Source: Rotaria sp. Silwood1 (Eukaryota; Rotifera; Eurotatoria; Philodinida; Philodinidae). From it: DNA of 64,000 bases. The stretch covers positions 1 through 64,000 of the forward strand of contig CAJNOP010000119.1 of NCBI GenBank assembly GCA_905250075.1, written 5' to 3'. The notes under the pieces were generated by a model, which was not told the DNA's origin, ran no database searches, and was given only the letters and a program-made list of their open reading frames with translations. Within the stretch, counting starts at the first letter, position 1; every line of letters starts with the position of its first letter. The translations under genes were made by a program, and so were the position numbers. Below, in pieces: positions 25,392 through 38,614 of the stretch.

Positions 25392-28300
25392 TAAACAAAA
25401 AAAACAAAATAATGAATAAATGGTGATGGAAATTTTCTTTTTTTTCGTTTAATTTTTATGCTTTTTATGAATTATTCATAAAAGAAAAAGACAATTGTTC
25501 TATTCATTGTATCTTATGAAAAATGAACCATAAGTAAAATTACAAATACAATGGCTAATATAACTAAAAATAGACAGATAAATATAAAGAAAAAAAGCCG
25601 ACGTAATATTTCTTTTTATTTCTTTGATATTTTTTTCTATAAACAAGCTTTGGAAATTTTTTTTCATATTATGTCATGATATAATTAGCTGTTTAAAATA
25701 CTGAACAGCAATAGAATGAATTGATGTACATTTATCAACATGTTTTCTTACATCATGAAATTATGTTAAATATCTGATCTTATCTTTATTGATAAATTCT
25801 TCTGTTTCATTTGATATGAATTGTTAGAAATTTGGACGTTCTTGTCGTCTTATCTTTTGTGACATAATGTGATGATTTTATCTTATTTGAATTTATTAGG
25901 GAATAGTAGAACTACTAGTTGTAAGAGTTGATTGATTGAATGATACGTAATCATGATTTAATCTTGTAATGATGAAAGAAAATTCATTCATAAATATTGA
26001 CAAGAACATTTATTAATAATATTCTTCTTGATAAAATAGATTATTTCTTTTCTATTTATTATAAACACAAAAAAATAAAAAAATCTGCTTAATACACGTA
26101 AGATTCAAGAAAAAGTGACATTTTTGAAAATGTCAAAAGAAATCTTTAAACAATGTTTTAATCAACAATCATAATTATTTACTTGAATGATTATATTATT
26201 ACATAATTAATATAATGTCATGGCTGTCAGTAAAAAAAAAAAATTTCATCTCCTTTTCTTTTACATATGTATAATTAATTGAACAATGTCATAAAAAATA
26301 CATTCTATGAAAATAATATTTTTATTATTTAATCTGTAATAAAGAATTTCTCTTTTTTCTCTTTATTTGTTCTTCGTTGAAAAGAAAATTTATTTTGGTG
26401 ATTAGAATATCGGTCGAGTAATATTCCATTGAACATGAACAATGAAGTAATGTTCTAAGTTTCAATCATATTAATTATGCACGCACAAAAAAATTCTTCT
26501 CTCTTTATCTATACTGTATTTTAGCTCCATTTTCTTTACATTGTGGCCATTTATGCAAACAAATAATATCTGCTATTAAAGTATAAGAGATTTCTACTTT
26601 GGTTCTTCATCTTCTTTCCTCTTTCTTTCTCTCTCCTTTTTATATTTGGTCTAGATGAGATCTTCATCATTCAATTTGCTTTATCTTACACATCAATCTG
26701 TTGTTAGCTTGTTATTTTCCTCAAAAAGACACATGCTTAGTTTAGTTTTTATGAATTATTCTGATTGTTTCTTGAAGAAAAAGATTCATAAAATAATTCA
26801 ATTATATACATATATATATAGATGAAATATTGATGAAAGATGAATTGCATTTTGATTTGTATTATCTCAATGATATCTAAACTTGTAGATCATAGTAGAA
26901 AAAATCACCTGCTTGTAGAATAATTTATACAATCAGTAAAATGTGCATTTCAAATGAAAGGAAGTATGCCTTTGATTGTCTTTGCTCAGATAGTGAAATG
27001 ATGACAGTTCTTTCTAAGGCTGCATGATGTTTCCGGTGTGAGTTTCGTCCTTTTCTTGTCAGCTTCTTTTTCTCTCCTTCTCGTTTACTATCGAGTCGAG
27101 AATCGGCAGTAGTAATGCGACATACTCATCAAGTGGTTTATCAACAATATGTGTTTACCCACTTGTTTTCAATGCGTTGTCTTTTTCTCGAGCAAGATGG
27201 AAACCAACAAATAGTTATATGCATGTAAAGTATTTCTTTCAATCTCGGGTAACGATCACGAACATCATTCAAAGATAGTTGTTGACTGAAAATAGAACAA
27301 GGAAACATGCACACACACACACACATATATATATATCTATGCATCGTATTCACTTGGCATCGACTAATAAATTTATAGAAATAGTGAAGGAAGGCAACTA
27401 ATATCACAAATGAGCTGTAATCAAATAATGATTGATTTTCCTAGGGGCTCTACATCATACAATTCTTCTATTTATCTCATGCGAATTATTTCTCATTTTT
27501 TTTTTCTATCTCTTCCTTATCGCAACAAGTATGTATCTATATAAGTCAAAAATAGAAACTCTAGTTGAATATTTAAAATTTTCGATTACACTCGTTCGTT
27601 ACCGATCGTTTATGCTAAACTTAATTATCCCATGGTCTGTCTAGAAAGAAAAAAAATAAGAAACAGACTTCTATTAAGTTTGCTGTCTATAGACATTGCT
27701 CTCTTTCTTTTTCTTTTCCTTATTTTTCATTGTACTAATAGCCATTCGATCAAGTTTTTCCTTCATCTTAGGCAATTACATCATAAACAAGTCTGCTTAT
27801 CTGTCTACTTTTTACTTATATGCACCATGACATATTAAGATGCACCTATTTCTCAGCATGTAAAAAACAAAAACGAAATTATGTCTCTTGAGAAATCATG
27901 TAGATTCACAGATAGAAAAATGGATAGATAATGGGTGAAAGCGTAAAATAAAAGGAGAATGAGATAGAGAGAAGAAAAAAAGTAGAATAGTAGAGTGTAA
28001 CATGCTTATAGACACAAACCACTGTGAAGAATAACATTAATTCACACAGGCAACGGAAGAAATCTTAGTTAGAAACTCATTAAATACTAATGATAAATGT
28101 GTGGCATCTCAGAAAAAAGTGCAACAATTATAATAGCAAATTCTTTTCTTTTTTTCTCTTTCTTCTTCTAGATTTCATTCTTTTGTATACATATACATAT
28201 ATATCTATTTCTCCCATTTAGTGCTTTTTTGTTCTACTCGTCTAATTCTCTTTGTTAATAATTTAGAGTAAATTTTAACAGATACAAACTTGAATCTTGA

Positions 28301-30401
28301 TATTAATCAAATACAGTACAAATATTACTTTCAATCATCATGTTCCATTGGTGGGTCTTGGAGGCATTGGAAAAGTAAGTCTCTTTTAATTAACACTCGC
28401 GTGATACAATCATCATTATTCAAGAAATACTAATGAACCATAGGAAAAGAAAAAGAAAAGAACTATAATATATATATAATAAATTTAATTAGATTCAAAG
28501 TGAACCATGGGAATTATTTTCATTTAAAATTTTTTTCTTTGTCATAATAATATATATTCTGATTGATTATCTGACTTATTTATATGTATCAATTATTTTG
28601 AAATAGAATTTTACCTTTACATTCTTTAACGATACAGAGTACAACTTAGAAATCGAACATTTAACTATGCTTTGTAATCGTGACTTTGTTGATCGATTTC
28701 TGTTTGGCAAACAAAATTGATGGATAACATGCATTACTTAGAGAGTATTTTTATGATATTTTAATCTGCATCGATAAGTCGGATTATAAACACAATATAA
28801 AACAATAGAAATACGATATATAATCTACTTATATAAATGAACAGAAAACTTCAAAAGAGAAAAAAAACAAGAAAAAAGAGTAAATTAATCTATCACAGCT
28901 TCGAATATAATTAGAATTACTAAATAAACTATATATTATATCATTGAATTCTATTTAAATATATTATTCAAATATATTCATTTGTTAAATCCTACAAATC
29001 TTTATTTGACATTTTTAAATAATGATTCGAAGAAAGGAAATTGAGAAGACTAAAGTATGTTGCATGATTTTTGATGATTACTAACCTATTTGTAATTACT
29101 CTTCAATGAAAGGCATAAGAAAAGTTTCTGATGACATATACAATTTTTCTGTTAATAACAAAATAAGCATTGCTAAATTGTATTTGATTATTGAGATAAT
29201 CCGTTGTTATAATTAATACAGAAAATTAATATGATTTTATGTTCGACTTGTCATAAGATAGAACATAGAGAAGAAAAGCAGGCATGTTTAGTTCGCTGAT
29301 GACTCTGAAAATGACTAATAAAAATGAAAGAATAATGTAGTGAATATCATGAATGATGTAAACTTTCATTGACTCTTATTAAATCTGATTAGTGATATAA
29401 GAACAATATTCTGTATGAAGTATCATCAATAAATCAGAAATTATCATCTAATATCAATAGAGGGATAAAGGCAAATATTCAGTCGAGGTTCTATCTCACG
29501 TTCTATTAATCAGTAAGTCATTAAGAACATAAATAAATAATTTCTTCAAGGCATTCCATAGAGACACATGGGATGAATATATACATATTTTTGTACTTTT
29601 GAGCTCTGTATCTTTGTCATTTTAAAAGATAGCAAAACGATTTCTTCACAAATAAGATAGCTCAAATATTTTTCTTTCATTTATCGTTTTTTTTTGTCAA
29701 GAGCAAATCCTACGCCAGGTTTTTCCGAAAATTCCATGACAATTATACAATCGTTCTCGATTTGGGTGACTAAATAAAATCACCAAAATTTTCGAAAACA
29801 ACAATTGACCTAATTCTTCTGAGATTAATAGAGTACTGTTGTTTTATTTTATTGTAGGACGAAAACATTCTAGTGAGTCTTCCAAGAGATTCGCAACTAT
29901 ACTAAGTGTGATATGACAGGTAATATATCTGTGAACCCCTAGGTAGACTCATTAGGATGTTTTCGTCATGTATAGAATGGCACAACCATCTCGGTAGGAT
30001 TAAAACCGATTGTTGTTGTCGAAAACCTTGAATTTCGGTCGAAACAAGCTGTTCACTTGTATCGAAGAGAAGAAACTAATATACTAGTATAGCTGGTATT
30101 ATATATTCGACCTAATCGAAAGCAAATATACAATGGTAGTAGGGCTCTCAGAAAAACTGACGTAGTCTTTTTTCAACAACAAATGGCATATGAAAGAAAA
30201 CTGTTTGGATTGCCTTATTTGTGAAGAAATTATTTTTTTATCTAGTAAAATGGCAAATATATAGAATTGAACTGGAAAGTCAAAAAAAATGTAAAAATAT
30301 GTATAAGTTCACTCTATATGTCTCTATTTACCTTTTAATCATTTCAATTTCTCTTAAATGTCTATTAATATAGATAAACATTGTCTTTTGTTTTTTTTAG
30401 C
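25392..30401. other. gene-less stretch, 5 kb
   Basis: No convincing exon on either strand. Simple repeats occur, for example (CA)n/(TA)n at about 27307-27338. An ATG-initiated 35-nt open stretch ending in a GTAAGT donor (28340-28374) could be an upstream innexin exon, but nothing else supports it. The last bases before 30402 are a pyrimidine-rich splice acceptor. Confidence 0.5.
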
Positions 30402-33396
30402 ATGGCTGTTTTCCTCTTTGATTTCGCTGCGAAAGTCGCTCATCATGGACATGATGGTGCCTATGATGATGATTTCTATGATCGTTTATCTCGCCGTTAT
30501 TCTGTTATTCTTCTTGTCATATTTACTGTACTTGTATCAACAAAACAATATGTTGGTGAACCAATAGCTTGTTTTTGTCCAGCACATTTTACTGGTACAC
30601 ATGTTGAATATACAAATAATGTATGTTGGATATCAAATACGTATTTTGTTTCATTTGATCGTCTTTTACCAAAACATCCAAATCCAAAAACTGAACAATT
30701 TATTTATTTTTACCAATATGTACCATTTATTCTTATGGTACAAGCTGTACTTTTCTATATTCCATCACTTATATGGTCATCATTAAATTCTAAAAGTGGT
30801 TATGATTTAAGTATGCTTGTAACTCATGCTCGTATTATTGATACATATACATCAGATATTCGTGACACATCTATTCGTCATTTAGCACGTTTTATTGATA
30901 AGGCACTTGAATATCATAGACATAAACGTTTAGAATACTTTGATCAATTGCGTTCAATAAAATGTTCATCATTATCATCTATATATTCATTTTTTTTATT
31001 AAATAATCATATAACAATGCGTGACAATCATTTAATGTGGTCTTTTTTATTTTCTAAACTTCTTTATTTGCTCAATGCTTTTGGACAATTATATTTGCTC
31101 AATTTTTTTCTTGGCAATGATTATCATATGTATGGCTTTGCTGTCATAAAGGCTTTGTTCACTGGTAATAATGAGAATTGGACAGTAACACCAAGATTTC
31201 CTCGAGTTACATGGTATGTTTAAATAGAACAAGAAAGCAATCTTTTTTTTTCTCTTTTAATGAGAAATAGTTCGCGAATGAAAATAAAGTTAATACAAAT
31301 TAATAGCAGATACTGTGCTCATCATTATGAACATCGTATTGCAGATGCATTTTTAAAAAAGTAATAAACAGTTCATAAATCATAAACACTGAGTCAGAGA
31401 AAATAGAATTGAAAGTTATAATTTTTCTTATTGTGAACAAAAACAAATCTAAATCAAAAATAAAACTAATTGAATGTTTCTTCAAATGACACTCGTCAAG
31501 ATCAGTATAGAGAAATGAATGATGCTTCAATTGTTTTTTTTTCTCTCAAGTCTTTACCACCCTAAAGTAAACGTAATCTCTATCTAATTAACAGCAATAT
31601 GTCTTATTCACAAATTGATTGCTGACCATGCACATGCATAAGACAATAGCTTTGTGCAAGTTTATCTGTTATCAGCAGTGGTCTCTTTTCTTTTATCTTT
31701 CTTGCTCAACCATCTCTATTAACATATGCCAATAAGATGATTGAGAAAGAGAGATGAAAGGAAAAAGATTGCCATTGACCAGTGTTTATCCAGATTTTCT
31801 CTTTCCGAAGGATGGCTTAAAACTTTGGAGAGGCGAACACCTATGTCTGGTAGCAAAGACTTATAATATGTGATACAATAACTACAAACCTTAGGAGGCT
31901 AGAATAAAAGGTATTCCCTAAGATTTGGGCTTCAACGAAAATTACTTTATATGAAAACAAGGAGTAAGTCCTATCCGACTATATATAAATGATCTTTGAG
32001 TATTTGAGATGTTGTTTTCAATTTGATCTAGCCCGATGATTTTATCTCTTATAATAATAGTGATATAAACAGAAGAAATGTGACAGTTAAAATCTCGAAA
32101 TCGACCAGTAGTTTGACAGAAGTTTTAATGAACAATGGTTTCATCATATGTAACATAATACAATTATACCAAGCGATGCGCAATATCTAATATGTGAGTG
32201 TGGTTATTCTCTATACCCACATTTATATTCTCTTATTTGTCCTATTTATATCACTATTATTAAAAAGGGTAATGACATTGAATAATATGCCATTTGAAGA
32301 ATCGTTCTAAGTATTGGAAGTTCATATAGATATCTTTAGATAGGGATCACTATTTATTTACTGACAAACTAAATTCGTTGAGGTCCAGAACTTATAGGAC
32401 ACTATTAATAATCACTGTTTAGGTATGTGTATAGTCTATAAGCTATTCGCACAATAAGCCTCATTCTTTTGACTCATATAATTTTGTAATAAAACGAACA
32501 TTGTTTGAAACACTTAAAATATTCATAATAAAATTGTTTTCGTTTTTCTTATGTATTAGACACATATTATGAAATTCTAAGTAAAAACAAAGAAACTATT
32601 GTTTTATTTTAGGTGTAATTTTGCCGTACGAAATTTAGCAGATAATATCCATACATATACAGTTCAATGTAGTTTACCAATAAATTTATTTAATGAAAAA
32701 ATTTTTTTAATCATATGGTTTTGGCTTTATTTTACAACTTTATGTACATTATTTGGTTTTCTTTATTGGATAAGTTCATTTTTTTATCCAAAATTTTATA
32801 AATCACATATAATGCGTTATTTATCATCAATGAAACGTATAAATATTCATCATTTTCCTCAAAATCCATTTCAAGAACAACAACATCGTTATCTTCCATA
32901 TCATTCTTATCCTCTTCATCATTCAAATTATCATCGTCGTCATTCATTTAGTCATTCACATTATGGTACAGGTAGTAGTCATTATGGTTCATTACATATG
33001 GGACATCCTCATCATGGTCTTTTATCATCATTTGCTAGTCGAACATTAAAAACAAATTTTGATTTAGTTCGTTTGTCACGTGTACATGATCAATTAAATC
33101 TTCCAATAACAACAACAGAAAATACGGACATAAATACAGCATCATCAGCTGATGATCAAACACCACCATCACCATCAACTCCGCAGCCAATACACGTACC
33201 TACAATTGTCCCATGTTCGATACCAAATGAAGAAGATCATTTATTAACAAATTTTTTAACAAATTATCTTGGTCGAGATGGTATACTTGTTTTATATATT
33301 TTAAAAATGAATACAAATGAAGTTATAACAGGTGAAATTGTTACAGCTTTATTTGAATTATTTAAAACAAGTATTCAAACTGATACAACAGAATAA
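30402..33396 (+). CDS. innexin gap-junction/hemichannel protein, two exons, 531 aa
   Basis: Innexins form gap junctions and membrane hemichannels in invertebrates. Exons 30402-31213 and 32613-33396 join in phase (ACA TG|G TGT, encoding T-W-C). Four membrane helices: ~34-51, ~105-125, and two around the second extracellular loop. The family signature Y-x-x-Q-Y-V is seen as YQYVPF (~104-109). The first extracellular loop has Cys at ~58, 60 and 75 (NVCW); the second has WCNFAVRNL ... VQCSLPINLFNEKIF, the most conserved innexin region. The ATG at 30402 lies 1 nt after a TTTTTTTTAG acceptor and gives the usual ~30-residue cytoplasmic N-terminus. The C-terminal tail is unusually His-rich (about residues 355-410), then Ser/Pro/Thr-rich. 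The 1,399-bp intron contains a short inverted repeat. The stop lies 46 bp from the convergent NOXRED1-like gene. Confidence 0.95.
32056..32264. repeat. short inverted repeat in the innexin intron
   Basis: AATAATAGTGATATAAA near 32060 is repeated inversely as TTTATATCACTATTATT near 32247. The match covers about 20-24 bp with a ~165-bp spacer. Flanking sequence is only weakly similar. Confidence 0.55.
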
Positions 33397-33442
33397 ATGT
33401 TCTGTTGATAGACGATGTGTTTTGTTTTTGCTTTTATTTCTA

Positions 33443-34876
33443 TTAATAATTTGATTTAAATTGAGTAAAATGTGATATAAATGTCTCTGAAAATAAACGA
33501 CGTAGATTTGTATTATGATCAAGTAAATCTCGAATAATAGTTATTTTTGTTGCCAAATGAACAAGATCAAAATCAGGAAAATATCTATAAAATAATGAGA
33601 AATGAAATCACAGAGAATAACATTTCAAAAAAAAAATTTCTTCGTTTTTTACTCATTATTTGCTTCAATAGTATCAAATTTTTCAATGATTAAATCAATA
33701 TTTGAATTATTAAATAATAATGCTGAAAGAACTTTTAATGATTGAATTCTGTTTAATAATGCATTTTGTTTTAAAATATTTAATAGAGCATAGAATATTG
33801 TTGGTACAAGTTGATCATCGCGTACAAGGCTATCTATATAAATAACATAAACAAAGATCAGAATTACTAATTAGTCTTTAATTTACCATTTTGATCTTCA
33901 TTTTCTAGGCTAATTCTTTTCATAAGTATATCATGTTTAAGTACACTCTCAATGTCATCAGCTATTGGCCATAGAGATTCATCTTTATCAATAAGTTCAC
34001 TCCATTGATATGATGGTTTAATAAACAAAGTATGTTTTAATAATGAAGTAAGTTTAAGTGCTGGAAAACCAAGCACAAGACTATAGATAAGAACATTTGG
34101 TTTGATACGATCACGAATATCATCAATTATATAACGAATATGATGTGGTGCAACACATAGAAAAACAATATCACAACGTTGAACAATATAAGCATTATTA
34201 AATTTACAAAATCCTACTCCATTCTGAACCATATCAGCTAGAAGAATTTTTTTTATTGAAGAAAAAAACAAAATTCGTAAAAATTCATTTACATACTTAA
34301 TAAATCAGCTTGTCGACTTGACTAAAAAAAACAAACAAATAAACTAATTCATAATTATTATTAAACATTCGAAGAAAAATTTCTATTCATTAAAATGATA
34401 AACTAATTAAGATTTAGGTAATATTAAATTTAATACTTACGAGACATAATTCGTCTGGATAAACATCTCCATATTTTAACAAAAATGTGGCAAGTAAATG
34501 TCCAATACGTCCAATACCAATAATACCAATTTTAAGACCTGGTTCTCGACGTACTTCAGCCATAAGACGATGACTTCGTTTTTTATCTGGTGTACCTTTT
34601 AATTTTTCACCTTCACGTCTAAGATAGATTTGTTTAAATAAAACACTAAATGATGTTTTTGTTTTACTTGATACGATTAGCAAGTGAAACAAAGTGACAT
34701 GCATGGGCAATATGTGCTGCTGTTAATAAATTTGAACGACGACGTAATTGAATAAATAAATCATTATATTCACCAGGACATAATGTTTTAAATTGAATAC
34801 TTTCAAGTCCTGATATTAAGTCACCTGTTGGTGGATCGAAAAGTGTTTTTAATGTGGATGATTGAAATAGATCCAT
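33443..34876 (-). CDS. NOXRED1-like NAD(P)-binding oxidoreductase (P5CR-like), six exons, 361 aa
   Basis: Related to pyrroline-5-carboxylate reductases; the NOXRED1 branch has no firmly known substrate. Exons in phase: 34876-34668, 34618-34441, 34321-34297 (25 nt), 34237-33887, 33833-33653, 33584-33443. The N-terminal ~75 residues are specific to this branch. A Rossmann motif GIIGIGRIGHLLA follows, then DELCLSSRQADLL (a Ser-Arg after beta-2 typical of NADP users) and CDIVFLCVAPHHI, the P5CR-like 'D.....V.P' segment. The later LIYSLVLGFPALKL fits the 'sl.aGi....l' strand. The 361-aa total agrees with NOXRED1 proteins (~360 aa), supporting all five splices, including the 25-nt micro-exon. The ATG follows TTTACAG by 13 nt. 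The 3' end faces the innexin 3' end. Confidence 0.8.
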
Positions 34877-35070
34877 TAAGAAAAAAAATCTGTAAATTAT
34901 TTGATAAAGAAAAAGTCATTTCTATTTCTTTTTGTTTTTTAGATAAATGAATAAAGAATGATTAAGAATTTGTGGAAGGGAAATAAAATGATTATATCAC
35001 ACAGTAGAAAGAAATAGTTAGAAAGTAACAAGATAAAATCTGACCAATCGGAAGAAAAAAATCATTTCGA

Positions 35071-36186
35071 TCAATCGATATTGACTTGTTTAATAGTAGG
35101 TGGTGATTGACAACGTTGATCAACTTGATAATCATTGGCATATGGAGCACCTTGCCAAACTTGACCATATTCTTGTGTACGTTTTATTTCTGGTAATGGA
35201 CGACGATATTTATACGGATTACTTTGTATTTGTCCACGAAAATTGTCCGTTGGATGAAATAAATCCCACATACTTGCTGCTCGTTCAATTTTTCCTGATG
35301 ATGTCATTTCAGATTGTGTAGGTAGATTTACTTTAGGTTTTTGTTCTTCAATGACTAATGCACCATGCCGCTATGAAATATTTAATTTGAAAATTAAAAA
35401 AAATACATACATATATATAAAAATTAGAATTTAACGCTTACTCTTCCACGAAGAGGATAATTTGCTGCATTTCGACTGTTATATTGTTGTTCGAACGATA
35501 CTTTTTCAACTAGAGTTTGATTAACTGATTCAAGATTCTCAGGTTTTAAATCAGTAATAGGTACTAAATTAAATAAAAGTTTTCGTTATTTAAACTTTTG
35601 AATTTTAGAATAATTTTGATTACCGATTCCCACTGTACGTATATGATATGGATTAGCTGAATAACGTGTATTTTTCTTTGCGTAAGGTCCTGTTTCTCCA
35701 GCAATATTGAACGCATTTCGATATGAACTTTCTTTTATTTTCGTCCATTCATCTTGACTTTTTGCTCCTGGTCCATAAGGTTCAGCTGTTGGTTGTGACC
35801 AATCCCACCAACGTGATTCTTCATTTTTAACATTATCAGTTTTGACAATACCAAATGGAGCATTGAAACTTGCTGCATTTGAATAAACCATATCAACTTT
35901 GCGTCCAGCATGTGGATTGTTTCGTGCTTCTGATCCTTGTGCTGGTAATTGATTGGAATTCGGTTCTGTATAAAGTGCTGGTGGACGAGAGTGACCATAC
36001 CAAAATGGAATGTTTTCATGTTCAGGAACTTCTTCAGATATTACACGATAACTGTTTGGACTAGATTTTTCATTTAGAAAATCAATAAATATATGATTAT
36101 GAAAACAAATTTTAAGAGAAGTTTTACTTGAATTTTTCTGGAACTGGTTTTTTGTGTGTTATGTCCGGATATGTGCTGGTTGTCAT
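35071..36186 (-). CDS. unrecognised aromatic/Pro/Asn-rich protein, four exons, 305 aa
   Basis: Exons in phase: 36186-36128, 36060-35624, 35563-35442, 35370-35071. The protein has many short Tyr/Trp/Pro/Asn motifs (FWYGHSRPPALY, RWWDWSQPTAEPYG, YSANPYHIRT, YKYRRPLPEIKRTQEYGQVW), no signal peptide and no membrane segment. This composition recalls small axonemal microtubule-associated proteins, but I cannot name a family and give no function. An AG acceptor (TTTATCTTAAG) lies about 20 nt before the ATG. The gene lies upstream of the NOXRED1-like gene on the same strand, about 195 bp apart, so co-transcription is possible but not shown. Confidence 0.75.
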
Positions 36187-37905
36187 TTTGATATACCGAA
36201 TTCACTCTTAAGATAAAATTATGTCTGTTTGTTAAAAGATTATGGTTTTTATCAATATTGATTTGCTTTCAATTAGTTTCATCTTACACTCAAATGTTTT
36301 GTTTTATTATAAGGAACAGAAGTTTTTTGTTTCATACTGGGTAAACAGAAAAAATTATAAAGTTTATATTTTTCTGTGCGCAAAAAGGTCTATTTTTTTC
36401 GTTTTCATTTATTTTGTTGTCTTTTATGGATACGAATATAGATGAATATTAAGAGAGAACATAGGCAACGCAAAGCTTTAAATCTAAAGTAAGCTCAGTA
36501 ACTTTTATGAGCAATACCACCGGACAGTTAGAATGGGAAAATGGAAGGGCGGCTCTTTTTATATGATTCAAATGAAATACAGTTAATGCTTCTTGTTTCC
36601 AACTGATATTTTAGACTCTATGAAGTCGATACGATACAGAAACACTTTACAGTTGCGTCAAAAGATGTATACTAAAAAAAATATGCTAACATTTGGTTTT
36701 ATCTAATTTTTACTCGGAAAAGAAGAGTTTTCGATCTATTTTACCGAAAAACAGAATAATGATGAAGCAGCAGCGTTCACAAAAAAAAAAAGAAATAACA
36801 TTGTTAGTTTGCCTGCTTTATTAAAAATATTTCCTACGTATGGAAGCTTAGTTACTGAAGACAAAGAAAGCTGTCAACAGCTTTTAGTTTATTTAACTTG
36901 AGTTCCTCGTACTGTTCTTCTTCGATTGTTTCACACGAGTTACTACTTCAAGTCATTGTCAACGTAGGGTTCAAAAGTGAATGTTTCCTCAACAATGTTT
37001 GCTAAGAATGCTTCACTATGAAAATGTTACTGTTAGCTGCTAAAGGGGTGAAAAACTTTGATCTTTATATAAGAATTTCGATGTATTCCATAAACGTATC
37101 AGTCTAGTGACAAGAGAACCAAATCTTTGAGCTTATCCTAACCTATTGTACTTTAATATTGGGTAGGTTTCAGTATATCTAAGCCTTGTAACTAGAGTCT
37201 GTCGGGTTGATCCTAGAACCGATGTGCTCTACTGGTGACTCTGCCATCCATAAGACAAGTGATTCATAGAACATCACAGATTGAAACAAGAGAAAATCTT
37301 GTTCACTATTGAGATAATATCAATAGTATTTCATATTGAATTCCTTCAGATATTTTCATAAAACTATTCTATTTTTCGTTTCATGGTTTACTTTGATCAG
37401 AAGATGAACATACCTTTTTTTCTCGTCCTATCTTACCGAATTCAACAGTGCTGTCATTTCAAATGTTTTCTACAATCAATTACCATAGCAACCAAACAAT
37501 ATCAAAGTGCATTAATGCATTATCTGATTCATATATGTTTCATATATAATCAAAACCTTCGCGATTTTTTTTTATTTCATATAAAAATATAAAATTTTCA
37601 AAAAAGAATTTCTTTTAATTCAAAACATTTTTCTTATTTATTATTATTGGTTATTTTTCTTCCGTCTCTTGTTCTATGTAGGTTAAGGTAAAATTTCATG
37701 TTTATTAAATGACTCATCATGTATTGGGAAAAAGAAATGTCCTAACTATATAATACTTATTCATTTCATTATGTCGCAATATTTTTATAGATTCTTATGC
37801 AATTGAATCTGTCTTTAAAAGCAAAGAAAACTTACAATAAAATCATTTGTTTGTCATTTTTTAAGATTCTTTTACAATTCTAATCTCGTAACACTTGCAC
37901 ATACA
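36187..37905. other. intergenic, 1.7 kb, between divergent genes
   Basis: No exon recognised. The region should carry promoters of the minus-strand unrecognised gene and the plus-strand SERTA-type gene. Open frames at 36242-36445 and 37383-37592 are AT-rich with no protein pattern. Confidence 0.5.
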
Positions 37906-38614
37906 ATGACAAATCAAACAGAATTAATACAATTGTATATTTTATTATCGTATGAAAAGGTGTGTGTATATAAAATAAAATAATACAAGTAAATAAAGTA
38001 ACATTTTTATATTTTTATTTTCCTAGTTACAACGTTCAACAATAAGCCAACGTCAACGGCCGATAGAAGCTTCATTACACAATCGTTTATTAGTTTGGCG
38101 TTTTCTAAAAAAAATTGAAAATGAACCAATAACTTGCGAACATGAGCTTTTCATAAATAGTCATAATAATAATAATAATAATAGTTTCGATAATAACAAT
38201 CCATGGATAATTAATTTCAATACAAATTGTGATAATGATAATGGAATTGATATGGATATTGATTCTAATATAGTAAATGTTTTAGGTAATGATGAAATAA
38301 ACAATAATTCTACCTGTGAAACAATGAACATTGATGAAACATCAGATGTAACTGTATTATTAAAACGTGCGATTGGTGCTGAAAGAAGACAAAAATCATC
38401 CACAGATAATTTTCATTTCAATGATAGTAATAATAACACTAATAATTATACAAATCTTCATCATATGTCAGAAACAAATACATTTGAAGAAACTGAGCAA
38501 TTTTTTCATGATCTATGTACTGAATTAACGAATACGACAGCTTCCATTGTATCATCTTCAACAACAAGTGCATTGAATTTTTCAACATCACAGGAACAAA
38601 CACTTATTCATTAG
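37906..38614 (+). CDS. SERTA-domain-like transcriptional co-regulator, two exons, 213 aa
   Basis: Exons 37906-37959 and 38027-38614 join in phase 0 across a 67-bp GTGTGT...CCTAG intron. The joined N-terminus reads LIQLYILLSYEKLQ ... IEASLHNRLLVWRFLKKIEN. This matches the SERTA pattern of a short 'I.L.KL' helix followed by 'EpSLrrsvLv.NtLrrIqeE', where the second helix carries the conserved Leu and basic residues. A disordered Asn-rich middle follows, then an acidic aromatic motif (TFEETEQFFHDLCTELT) like the C-terminal activation motif of SERTAD/CDCA4 proteins. No nuclear signal is obvious. The family modulates E2F/PHD-bromodomain transcription in animals. The assignment rests on one short motif; an unrelated low-complexity protein is the alternative. 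Confidence 0.6.

Noticed and set aside
25392..25600. SECIS-like hairpins (for example around TTTATGAATTATTCATAAA)
   Set aside because: By eye these are simple AT palindromes; the spaced ATGA/AA/GA core could not be placed convincingly. A dedicated search is needed.
28340..28374. ATG plus short frame ending in GTAAGT, joinable in phase to the innexin exon
   Set aside because: The innexin N-terminus is already of normal length from 30402; the extra peptide matches nothing and lies 2 kb away.
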